From G963676335 sp963676335 (GTDB lineage: Bacteria > Pseudomonadota > Alphaproteobacteria > Rickettsiales > Rickettsiaceae): 64,000 bases of DNA. The DNA lies in the NCBI GenBank assembly GCA_963676335.1, contig OY781057.1, forward strand, positions 372,001-436,000, read 5' to 3'. Both the position numbers and the translations under genes were made by a program. The notes beneath the pieces are model-generated. The model was not told the origin of the DNA and did no database searches. It was given only the letters and a program-made list of their open reading frames with translations. Position 1 is the first letter of the stretch. Every line of letters starts with the position of its first letter. Below are positions 43,053 to 50,871 of the stretch, piece by piece.

Positions 43053-43814
43053 ATGGATTTAGTAAATAACTCTTATATTGCTTTTTGTTTTGAGATTAAA
43101 TTATGTGATAATACTATTAAATTGTTAACTTCTAGGGGACAAAATGTAAAAATTGGGGATAAGGTTTTTATATCGAATTCTGGATTGCATATTATAAGGG
43201 CTGATTTTAATGATTGTGCTAAAGATTTTATGCAAATTGGTGGAATATATGAAGAAAAAGGTATTATAAAAGATGATTTTTTAGAAAATTCTACGGTTAA
43301 CATATCTGTATATGATTTTAGTGCTAAAACTCTTACTCCTTGGGTTACGTTGTACTGTAGTAAAGTTATTAGTGTAGATTTCTCATTTATATTAGTTTTA
43401 GAGTCAATAAGTAAGTTACTTGATAAAGAGATAGTATCTTACTATAGCCCTAAATGTCGTGCAAAATTTTGTGATGTTAAATGTAAATTAAATAAATTTG
43501 ATTTCGAAAAAGAGTACGAAATAGAAAAGATTATAAAAAATAATATACATCTTCTTAAGAATTATAATTTAAGCAGTGGGTATTATTCCAGAGGAGAAGT
43601 AAATTTTTTAGAATACAATTTTAATACTTCTATACGTGACTCTATTGATAATATTTTAATACTTGATACTATAATTCCTGATAGAGTAAAAACAGCAAAA
43701 AGGGTTTTAGTCGTTTCAGGATGTGATAAACATATTAGTACATGTTGTAAAATATTTAATAATGCTATAAACTTCAGGGGTGAGCCTTTTATGATTGATA
43801 GAGTAGAGCTTTAG
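43053..43814 (+). CDS. DUF2163 protein, tail hub (GTA g13-like)
   Basis: This 253-residue protein matches DUF2163/phage_BR0599 (RcGTA gp13, hub protein). Supporting parts are YIAFCFEIKLCDNTIKLLTS near the start, a Cys-rich centre (YYSPKCRAKFCDVKCKLN) typical of the family's iron-sulfur or metal motif, and the end SGCDKHISTCCKIFNNAINF followed by GEPF. It is one base behind the g12-like gene. Its TAG overlaps the GTG of a small ORF (TAGTG). Confidence 0.88.
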   Translation: MDLVNNSYIAFCFEIKLCDNTIKLLTSRGQNVKIGDKVFISNSGLHIIRADFNDCAKDFMQIGGIYEEKGIIKDDFLENSTVNISVYDFSAKTLTPWVTLYCSKVISVDFSFILVLESISKLLDKEIVSYYSPKCRAKFCDVKCKLNKFDFEKEYEIEKIIKNNIHLLKNYNLSSGYYSRGEVNFLEYNFNTSIRDSIDNILILDTIIPDRVKTAKRVLVVSGCDKHISTCCKIFNNAINFRGEPFMIDRVEL

Positions 43815-43978
43815 TGAAAAATAATTTTTTTAGATATTTTATAGAAGGAATGCTGAGTTGTTATCAATTTATACCATCAAAAATTACTTCTACTAAACAA
43901 TTAGAAATGCAATATTTTTGGTATAAAGTTCTATCATTAATTGATTACGTATATCAAAAAATATCAAAAAATATATGA
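43814..43978 (+). CDS. Small coupled ORF of 54 codons, unknown function
   Basis: This short frame starts with GTG at 43814, overlapping the stop of the g13-like gene (TAGTG), and its TGA overlaps the ATG of the next gene (ATGA at 43975-43978). The product begins MKNNFFRYFIEGMLSCYQF and ends VYQKISKNI; it is aromatic and basic, without a clear membrane segment. I recognise no family. Coupling on both sides is the main reason to believe it is translated. It lies where RcGTA has g14 (cell-wall peptidase), but is far too short to be that protein. Confidence 0.6.
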   Translation: MKNNFFRYFIEGMLSCYQFIPSKITSTKQLEMQYFWYKVLSLIDYVYQKISKNI

Positions 43979-44454
43979 CTAAAGTTAAAAGATTCTTTTA
44001 CGAAAATAATCATCTGAATAAAGGATATGACAATACTGCTATAAATAAGAATTCACAAGTGAAGGATGTTTTGCCAATAATTGAAGAAATGGCACAATAC
44101 GATGAATTGTATCCAGGATCTTTGCATAAATTATTAGATTTAGTTCAAAAGGAGCAGTCTTATAAACATGCATCTGACGTTACCGCTATCAAAATGAGGC
44201 AAACTGCTAGAAGGCTTGGGCAGTTTTTTGGAGTGTTTATTGCTATATCAATAGGGTATTTTACGCTACAAATAGCCTATATTAATATTTTATACGCAAT
44301 AATATTTTCTGGTATTGCTTTTACTTGTATATTCTTAGTGTCTTTAATATCATATTTGAAATTTTTAAAATTAAAGAAATATAGATTTAATAATAAATTA
44401 AATAACAATGCAAATTTTAGAAAAAAAATGGTTGTAAATTCTAAGTCAGATTGA
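43975..44454 (+). CDS. DUF2335 membrane protein
   Basis: This 159-residue protein has the DUF2335 signature: YDELYPGSLHKLLDLVQKEQ followed by helix ALxxRRxGQxxGxxI-type residues TARRLGQFFGVFIAISIGYF. Two transmembrane segments follow (about residues 84-104 and 107-128) and a basic tail. DUF2335 proteins are often found in prophages and bacterial accessory regions; a holin-like role has been suggested by position only. Here it is coupled to the small ORF behind the GTA tail genes. Confidence 0.7.
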   Translation: MTKVKRFFYENNHLNKGYDNTAINKNSQVKDVLPIIEEMAQYDELYPGSLHKLLDLVQKEQSYKHASDVTAIKMRQTARRLGQFFGVFIAISIGYFTLQIAYINILYAIIFSGIAFTCIFLVSLISYLKFLKLKKYRFNNKLNNNANFRKKMVVNSKSD

Positions 44455-44781
44455 TGGAAGGTTATTTCTATTTTATTTATTAATATGGCAATTTATTTCA
44501 AATTTTGAAATTGTCTTTCTTATTTGGGGTATTTTTTATTTAATTATGTAAAATTAAATAATTCTCAAATAAGAATAAAAGGACATTTTGAAGATATATT
44601 TTGTAAGGGATGAATAATATATACCTGTAAATTGTAAAATACATGGAAACCTAGCTTAGAAATTTTACAGTTTATCTAAGATTTAAAGTTTTAATAGCGA
44701 ATTTTTTAATTATGTGTTGAAAACATTTTCCCCCTCACAATTTAAAATTTTTAAAAAGCGAGGGGGGTAATAAATTAAAAC
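44455..44781. other. Convergent spacer between DUF2335 gene and cspA
   Basis: This is A/T-rich spacer without an ORF I can support. A long imperfect hairpin (CCCCCTC at 44730-44736 with GAGGGGG at 44760-44766 and an A/T-rich interior) is the only notable structure. It may end transcription of the minus-strand cold-shock gene, although no clear T-tract follows on either strand. Confidence 0.45.
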
Positions 44782-45000
44782 TTACCTAGCAACCTTAAGA
44801 TTTACTGCAGAGGTTTTTCCTTTATTTGATGTAAGTTCATAACTTACGCGCTGTCCTTCGTTAAGAACCTGTATACCAGATTTTTCAAGTGCGCTAATAT
44901 GAACAAACACGTCTTTTCCGCCTTGTTCTGGTTGAATAAAACCGAATCCTTTTATTGGATTAAACCATTTTACTACGCCAAAAGTTTTTGAATCTATCAT
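44782..45000 (-). CDS. Cold-shock protein (CspA family)
   Basis: This 72-residue protein is a single cold-shock domain that binds single-stranded RNA and DNA. The RNP1 motif is in KGFGFIQP and RNP2 in DVFVHISALEKSG; FGVVKWFNPIKGFGF is the standard opening. It has an AAAGGAG site upstream. A sigma-70 promoter at 45204-45231 implies a leader of nearly 200 nt, as in cold-inducible csp genes. Confidence 0.95.
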   Translation of the reverse strand: MIDSKTFGVVKWFNPIKGFGFIQPEQGGKDVFVHISALEKSGIQVLNEGQRVSYELTSNKGKTSAVNLKVAR

Positions 45001-45203
45001 TTGTGTTTATCTCCTTTAAGTTTTTTAATGCTTAACTTTATGCTATAAGCGTGCATAGAGCTTCTAATACAACCACACTCCTTATTAGATATTAAAAACC
45101 TTATGAAGATTTTAATGAAACTATTGTTATAGTCACTAATAATTAGTAATACTACCTTAATAGATTACTTAGTACTGAGAGCTATATATGAACTCTGATT
45201 TCT

Positions 45204-45231
45204 ATCATACACTAATTATTACTAGTGTCAA
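45204..45231 (-). promoter_or_regulatory. Sigma-70 promoter of the cold-shock gene
   Basis: On the minus strand TTGACA (45226-45231) and TATGAT (45204-45209) are separated by 16 nt, close to consensus. Transcription would begin near 45197, leaving an untranslated leader of about 195 nt. The remaining spacer up to 45437 holds the virB8 upstream region, with a weaker TATACT at 45402-45407. Confidence 0.65.
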
Positions 45232-45437
45232 ACAAAAAAAACATAAAAAATTCATTATGTGCAAAATTTTTATATCGGTACTTTAATAGATAGGATTTTA
45301 GTCTCATATTAATAATACTCTTGTATATAGGGAATGTGATTATAAAAAAAATATAGATAAAAAAATTAGATTTATATGTTATTTTTCTACGTAAAGTGTA
45401 TTATACTGTATTCAGAGTTAAATTATTTTGATTGTAA

Positions 45438-46127
45438 ATGTTAGAAATATTTAAAAAACTTTTAGGCAGAACTGATTTAGAAAATCATGAGAATAATGCT
45501 GTAAAATCTATACGAAATTGGTATGAAGAAAAATATGATTCTACACTTGTTCAACGTAATATATTATTTGTCATTCTGTCTTTATCAATATGTATGATTT
45601 TAGTATTAACAGTAGTTATATATCGAGTATCAACATCAAAAAAAATACATCCATTTATAATTGCTTTAGAAGAACAAACTGGTGCTACTACTATAGTAAC
45701 TCCTGCAACTAAAGAATTACTTAGTTCGCAAGAATCGTTAGCTAGATATTTTATAAAGAAATATGTTATTGCTCGTGAAACTTATAATCCTGTAAATTTT
45801 GAATATAACAAAGGGATTATTAAATTATTTTCTACGACTACTGTAAATAGAAATTATTTATCGTATATTGCCCAGAATGATCCTAGCCTATTTTATGATA
45901 AAGATATTACCTCGTATTTATCAGTGCGTTCTTGGTCTAAATTGGGAGAAAAAACATATATGTTGCGTTTTTATATTTCTGATACTGGATCCAATCCTCA
46001 AAAAAAATATAAAATTGCAGTTATAGACATAGATTATGTTGTAGAAAAATTACAAGAAGCTGAGTTAGATATTAATCCTGTAGGATTTCAGGTAACTGGA
46101 TATAGGGTTGATGATGATAATAGTTAG
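45438..46127 (+). CDS. virB8: Type IV secretion protein VirB8
   Basis: VirB8 is an inner-membrane assembly factor of the T4SS. This 229-residue protein has a cytoplasmic N-terminus (about 40 residues with SIRNWYEEKYDSTLVQRN), one transmembrane segment (about 43-65) and a periplasmic NTF2-like domain with ESLARYFIKKYVIARETYNP and a C-terminal NPVGFQVTGYRVD. It heads a rightward block virB8-B9-B10-B11-D4, the conserved rickettsial order. Confidence 0.94.
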   Translation: MLEIFKKLLGRTDLENHENNAVKSIRNWYEEKYDSTLVQRNILFVILSLSICMILVLTVVIYRVSTSKKIHPFIIALEEQTGATTIVTPATKELLSSQESLARYFIKKYVIARETYNPVNFEYNKGIIKLFSTTTVNRNYLSYIAQNDPSLFYDKDITSYLSVRSWSKLGEKTYMLRFYISDTGSNPQKKYKIAVIDIDYVVEKLQEAELDINPVGFQVTGYRVDDDNS

Positions 46128-46178
46128 ATTTATGTACTGTTCATTTTTGAATTTTTTTTATTGTATTAAGATATTTGT

Positions 46179-46625
46179 ATGTTGACATGTTATATACGTT
46201 TATTTAAAAAAATAAAGTTTAATTTTTTAAATACTTTGAGCATTTTAATTTTAATGCTAAGTGGATATTGTTATGCTGAAGATATACCCTTGACTACTGA
46301 TAATCGTATTCGTACGTATATATATAATCCCAACGAAGTATACTTATTGTTGTTACATTTTGGATTTCAATCAAGTATTGAGTTTGATAAAAATGAAGAA
46401 ATACACACTATTTCAACAGGAGATGCGTATGCATGGAAAATTACTACCTTAGAGAATAGAATTTTTATCAAACCTCTAGAAAAAAACATAAGAACTAATA
46501 TGACAATTATTACAAATAAAAGAACTTATCAGTTTGATATAGTTGCAAAAGATTTTGAAGAGGGTAAAGAAGAGGATTTAACATATGTAGTCCGTTTTTA
46601 TTATCCTAAAAAAAATAATAAATAG
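46179..46625 (+). CDS. virB9: Short VirB9 homologue (N-terminal domain only)
   Basis: This 148-residue protein has a signal peptide ending in GYCYA and a domain typical of the VirB9/CagX N-terminus: DNRIRTYIYNPNEVYLLLLH, FQSSIEFDKNEEIHTISTGD and NMTIITNKRTYQFDI. The C-terminal VirB9 domain that binds VirB7 and reaches the outer membrane is absent, and the gene ends cleanly with the usual DLTYVVRFYYP strand. Rickettsia also has a short VirB9 paralogue, so a full-length copy probably lies elsewhere. virB10 starts 18 nt later. Confidence 0.88.
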   Translation: MLTCYIRLFKKIKFNFLNTLSILILMLSGYCYAEDIPLTTDNRIRTYIYNPNEVYLLLLHFGFQSSIEFDKNEEIHTISTGDAYAWKITTLENRIFIKPLEKNIRTNMTIITNKRTYQFDIVAKDFEEGKEEDLTYVVRFYYPKKNNK

Positions 46626-46643
46626 ATATTTAGGATAAATATA

Positions 46644-48047
46644 ATGGGTAAAAAAGAAGAAACAGATACTCCTGAAGTAAAAGTTGAGTTATCTAAGATA
46701 TCATTAACTTCAAAAAGAAATTTATTAATAATTTTTTGTATAATCTGTGTATGTGCGTTAGTGATATTTGTTATATTTAATAGTTTTTATACAGACGACG
46801 TTGGTAAACAAAAAAACGATTCAAAATTTTCAAAAGAAATTGAGTCTTTTAACTCAAATAAGAAAGTAATTGATGTTCCAGCTATACCTGAATTAGTTGC
46901 TCCAACATCTCCGCCGGCTATCAAACAGGATAAATCACAAATTGAAAAAAATATCCATATTGATCAAATTCCAGTAACGCAAACAGTGCCAAGTTTATCA
47001 TTACCTGTGGAAGAAAAAACGACTGAAGATAAAGAAAAATTATTATCTCGTCGTAAATCCTCTATTATGGCAATATCTGGAGAAGCTTCACCAAGTCAAC
47101 AAGTGGATGAATATGGAATACATAAATTAGAAGATATACAAGATAGTGATTTTGCATATAAAGGCGATTTAGAATACTTATTAACTAGAGGAAAAATAAT
47201 TAATGCTGTATTAGAGAATGCTTTAAACACTGATTTTGGAGGAGAGATTAGAGCTATAATAACTAAAGATGTTTTTGGTCAAAGTGGAAAAACTATTTTA
47301 ATTCCAAAGGGATCAAGGGCAATTGGAAGTTATGATACAAGTATTGGAAGTTCATATGGGAGGATTGAAGTAGTTTGGAGTCGTATAGATTTAACAAATG
47401 GCTATGTAGTAAAACTTAATTCTGCTCCTTCTGTTGATAATTTAGGAAAAGCTGGTGTTCCTGGAAGAGTAGATCTTAAAATTAAAGAACAAATAACAAA
47501 TTCTCTTTTAGTTTCTGTATTGGATGTTTTGATAGCAAAAGGGTTAGATAAAATAACTCCTCCAGTAGATACTAGTGTTGCGAGTCAATCTAGCGCAACT
47601 TCCACTGCAATTTTAAATTTTGTATCTTCTGTATCAAGTGATACTACTGTTTCGGATCCAGGCCAAAAAATAGAAAAAATTTGTTCTGGTGTTCCTACTC
47701 TTATTACAAATAATTCTGATGCTATATTGCAAGTTGCACAAGCTTGTACAATAGCTCATTCATCTACTGGTGATGTTACTCAAAGATTAACTACTTTAAC
47801 AACAAGTATTAACACAATTGCAAGTAGTTTATTGCAAGCTGGAACGTCACTAGCACAAGAATCTCAAACTCAAAAATCTATGAAAGATGCTTATAAAAAT
47901 GTAACCGATACTATAAAAACAGTAATTACAAAAACTGAATTTAAGCCAACTATAACAGTGGAACAAGGTAAATTAATAAATATTTATGTAAATAAAGATT
48001 TTGTATTCCCTAAAGCAATTGTAAATAAAATAAATTTATTAAAATGA
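46644..48047 (+). CDS. virB10: Type IV secretion protein VirB10
   Basis: VirB10 spans from inner to outer membrane as part of the T4SS core. The 467 residues show a cytoplasmic tail, one transmembrane segment (about residues 26-47), a proline-rich stretch (VPAIPELVAPTSPPAIKQ) and the C-terminal TrbI-like domain (LLTRGKIINAVLENALNTD, SGKTILIPKGSRAIGSYDT, GRIEVVWSRIDL). An unusually long Ser/Thr-rich insertion occupies about residues 310-420, where the antenna helices are expected. It overlaps virB11 by four bases (ATGA). Confidence 0.95.
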   Translation: MGKKEETDTPEVKVELSKISLTSKRNLLIIFCIICVCALVIFVIFNSFYTDDVGKQKNDSKFSKEIESFNSNKKVIDVPAIPELVAPTSPPAIKQDKSQIEKNIHIDQIPVTQTVPSLSLPVEEKTTEDKEKLLSRRKSSIMAISGEASPSQQVDEYGIHKLEDIQDSDFAYKGDLEYLLTRGKIINAVLENALNTDFGGEIRAIITKDVFGQSGKTILIPKGSRAIGSYDTSIGSSYGRIEVVWSRIDLTNGYVVKLNSAPSVDNLGKAGVPGRVDLKIKEQITNSLLVSVLDVLIAKGLDKITPPVDTSVASQSSATSTAILNFVSSVSSDTTVSDPGQKIEKICSGVPTLITNNSDAILQVAQACTIAHSSTGDVTQRLTTLTTSINTIASSLLQAGTSLAQESQTQKSMKDAYKNVTDTIKTVITKTEFKPTITVEQGKLINIYVNKDFVFPKAIVNKINLLK

Positions 48048-49036
48048 GCAATTATTTAGCACTAGATACATATTTATTACCATTTAAAACTATATTTGCA
48101 GAGGATGGTGTTAATGAAGTTATGGTGAATAAGCCAGAAGAGGTTTGGATTGAGAAATATGGAGATTTTAGATTAGAAGCAATGCCTGATTTAAATTATG
48201 AACATTTAATTGGGTTAGGGGGGTTAGTAGCTCAATCAACTAATCAAGTCATTTCAGAACAAAAGCCTTTATTATCTGCTACTTTACCTAATGGATATCG
48301 GATACAAGTGGTATATCCGACAGCTTGTGAACCTGGATCTATTGGTATTTCTATTAGGAAAGGAAGTGCTATTCAATTAACTTTAGATGATTATGAAAAA
48401 TTTGGAGCTTTTACTCAAACTGCTGTAGAATCAAAAATAGATGAAAATGATTTGATTTTAAATCAGTATTTAAAAGAAAAAAGAATTAAAGATTTTATTC
48501 GAAAAGCTGTTATTAGTAAAAAAAATATTATAATTAGTGGTGGTACCTCAACTGGAAAAACTACATTTACTAATGCAGCTTTATTAGAAATACCATTTAA
48601 TGAACGGCTATTAACTATAGAGGATGCTAGAGAGATTCAACTTTCTAGTCATCCAAATCGATTGCATTTAATAGCTTCAAAAGGAGGGCAGGGAATGGCA
48701 AAAGTTAGTACACAAGATTTAATTGAAGCTTGTTTAAGATTAAGACCTGATCGTATAATAGTAGGAGAGTTACGTGGTGTTGAAGCATTTAGTTTTTTAA
48801 GAGCAATTAATACAGGGCATCCTGGTTCTATTTCTACATTGCATGCAGATACTCCAGCAATGGCGTTAGAACAATTAAAATTAATGGTAATGCAAGCAGG
48901 ACTTGGGATGCCACCTGAAGAAATAAAAAAATATATTTTAGCTGTAATAGATATAGTAATACAATTAAAACGTGGAAAAGGTGGAGTAAGATATGTATCA
49001 GAGGTATTTTTTAAAAAAATAGAAAATTATGGATGA
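48044..49036 (+). CDS. virB11: Type IV secretion ATPase VirB11
   Basis: VirB11 is the hexameric cytoplasmic ATPase that drives pilus assembly or substrate transfer. This 330-residue protein has Walker A ISGGTSTGKTTFTNAALL, the Asp box LTIEDAREIQL, Walker B RPDRIIVGELRGVEAFSFL and the His box GHPGSISTLHADTP. It overlaps virB10 by four bases and virD4 by eight, so the block is tightly coupled. Confidence 0.97.
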   Translation: MSNYLALDTYLLPFKTIFAEDGVNEVMVNKPEEVWIEKYGDFRLEAMPDLNYEHLIGLGGLVAQSTNQVISEQKPLLSATLPNGYRIQVVYPTACEPGSIGISIRKGSAIQLTLDDYEKFGAFTQTAVESKIDENDLILNQYLKEKRIKDFIRKAVISKKNIIISGGTSTGKTTFTNAALLEIPFNERLLTIEDAREIQLSSHPNRLHLIASKGGQGMAKVSTQDLIEACLRLRPDRIIVGELRGVEAFSFLRAINTGHPGSISTLHADTPAMALEQLKLMVMQAGLGMPPEEIKKYILAVIDIVIQLKRGKGGVRYVSEVFFKKIENYG

Positions 49037-50855
49037 AAATAAATTTATTTTTGCTGTTAAAAACACTATTGCAAAAATTTTCCTTCATCTTTTAGGGGTA
49101 GTGATATTATTAGTAATTGTTAATTTAGGTACTGCATGGAGTACTAATCAATTAGATATAATAGGGTTTGATTTAGATACATTGCTTTTAGGTTACACTT
49201 GGATTAAGTGGTTAGTTGTTAATTGGAAATTATTATCATGGAGCATTTATGGGTATTTAAAAATAAAATTATTAGCAATAAGTATAATTCCTTTATTAAC
49301 CAGTATTATTTTATATATAAAATATTATAAAGAAATAGTTGAATGGAAGTTATGGAAATCAAAGGAAAAAGTTTTTGGAGATTCTCATTGGGCTACAGAA
49401 AATGATGTTAAAAGAGCTAATTTGCGTGCTAAAGAAGGTATGTTACTTGGAAAAGATGAAATCGGATATTTGGTAGCAGATGGATTTCAACATGCGTTAT
49501 TGTTTGCACCAACAGGTTCTGGTAAAGGTGTAGGATTTGTTATACCAAATTTATTGTTTTGGAGACATTCAGTTGTAGTTCACGATATTAAATTAGAAAA
49601 TTATGACCTAACTAGTGGATGGCGTGCTAAACAAGGACAAGCTGTGTTTGTATGGGAACCAGCTAATCCAGACGGACTTACACATTGTTATAATCCTATA
49701 GACTGGGTAAGTAAAAAGCCAGGACAAATGGTGGATGATGTACAAAAAATTGGAAATGTTCTTGTTACAGAAAAAGACTTTTGGAATCTTGAAGCAAAAA
49801 GTTTGTTTTTAGGAGTAGTTCTATATCTATTATCTGATACAACTAAAACAAAAAGTTTTGGGGAGGTTGTTCGCACCTTACGTAGTGATAATGTAGCATA
49901 TAATTTAGCCATTGCAATGGATACATTAGGAAGCATTATGCACCCTGTTGGATATATGAATTTAGCAGCTTTTTTACAAAAAGCAGATAAAGAAAGATCT
50001 GGAGTAATTTCTACACTAAATTCTACATTAGAATTATGGGCGAATCCACTTATTGATACTGCAACTGCTTCATCGGATTTTAATATATTAGAATTTAAAA
50101 AGAAAAGGACTACTGTTTATGTTGGGCTTACACCTGATAATATAAATCGTTTACAAAAACTAATGCAAGTTTTTTATCAACAGGCAACTGAATTTTTAAG
50201 TCGAAAAATGCCAAATATAAAAGAAGAGCCTTATGGTGTATTATTTTTATTAGATGAGTTTCCTACTCTTGGTAAAATGGAAACATTTAAAGCTGGAATA
50301 GCATATTTTAGGGGATATAGAGTTAGATTATTTTTAATTATTCAAGATACTCAGCAATTAAAAGGAACATATGAAGAGGCAGGGATGAATTCTTTTCTTT
50401 CAAATTCAACCTTTCGTGTTACTTTTTCTGCTAATAACTATGAAACTGCTAATCTTATATCTCAATTATGCGGAAATAAAACTGTAAAACAGGCTTCTCA
50501 TAGTAAACCTAAGTTTTTTGATTTAAATCCAGCTACTAGGACTATGAATATCTCTGAAGTACAAAGAGCCTTATTATTACCGCAAGAAGTGATTCAATTA
50601 CCTCAGAGTGAGCAAATTTTATTGATAGAATCATTCCCACCTATAAAATCTAAAAAAATTAAATATTTTGAGGATAAATTTTTTACTAGTAGATTACTTC
50701 CTCCTACATTTGTTCCTACTCAAGAAGCATTTAACGCAAACAAAGGAAACAAAAATTCTGAGGATATTTCTGAAAAAGAAGATTCTAACGAAGAAGGGGT
50801 TGAATCTTATGATTTTTCTGATTTAAATAAAAATGAAACTAAAAATGAAACTTAA
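49029..50855 (+). CDS. virD4: Type IV secretion coupling protein VirD4
   Basis: VirD4 is the coupling ATPase that recruits substrates. The 608 residues show two N-terminal transmembrane segments (about residues 12-34 and 73-100), Walker A FAPTGSGKGVGFVIPNLL and Walker B VLFLLDEFPTLGKM, with the TraG/VirD4 block LSNSTFRVTFSANNYETANL. The C-terminal tail is acidic and disordered, as in other rickettsial VirD4. No effector gene is evident beside it. Confidence 0.97.
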   Translation: MDENKFIFAVKNTIAKIFLHLLGVVILLVIVNLGTAWSTNQLDIIGFDLDTLLLGYTWIKWLVVNWKLLSWSIYGYLKIKLLAISIIPLLTSIILYIKYYKEIVEWKLWKSKEKVFGDSHWATENDVKRANLRAKEGMLLGKDEIGYLVADGFQHALLFAPTGSGKGVGFVIPNLLFWRHSVVVHDIKLENYDLTSGWRAKQGQAVFVWEPANPDGLTHCYNPIDWVSKKPGQMVDDVQKIGNVLVTEKDFWNLEAKSLFLGVVLYLLSDTTKTKSFGEVVRTLRSDNVAYNLAIAMDTLGSIMHPVGYMNLAAFLQKADKERSGVISTLNSTLELWANPLIDTATASSDFNILEFKKKRTTVYVGLTPDNINRLQKLMQVFYQQATEFLSRKMPNIKEEPYGVLFLLDEFPTLGKMETFKAGIAYFRGYRVRLFLIIQDTQQLKGTYEEAGMNSFLSNSTFRVTFSANNYETANLISQLCGNKTVKQASHSKPKFFDLNPATRTMNISEVQRALLLPQEVIQLPQSEQILLIESFPPIKSKKIKYFEDKFFTSRLLPPTFVPTQEAFNANKGNKNSEDISEKEDSNEEGVESYDFSDLNKNETKNET

Positions 50856-50871
50856 AGCGATGTTATTGTAA

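Noticed and set aside
39555..44454. A complete active prophage
   Set aside because: There is no integrase, repressor, terminase, portal or lysis gene. Gene content and order fit a gene transfer agent, not a prophage.
44730..44766. Bidirectional terminator between the DUF2335 gene and cspA
   Set aside because: The outer stem is good (seven G-C-rich pairs), but the loop is 23 nt long and no T-tract follows on either strand. It is noted only inside the spacer entry.
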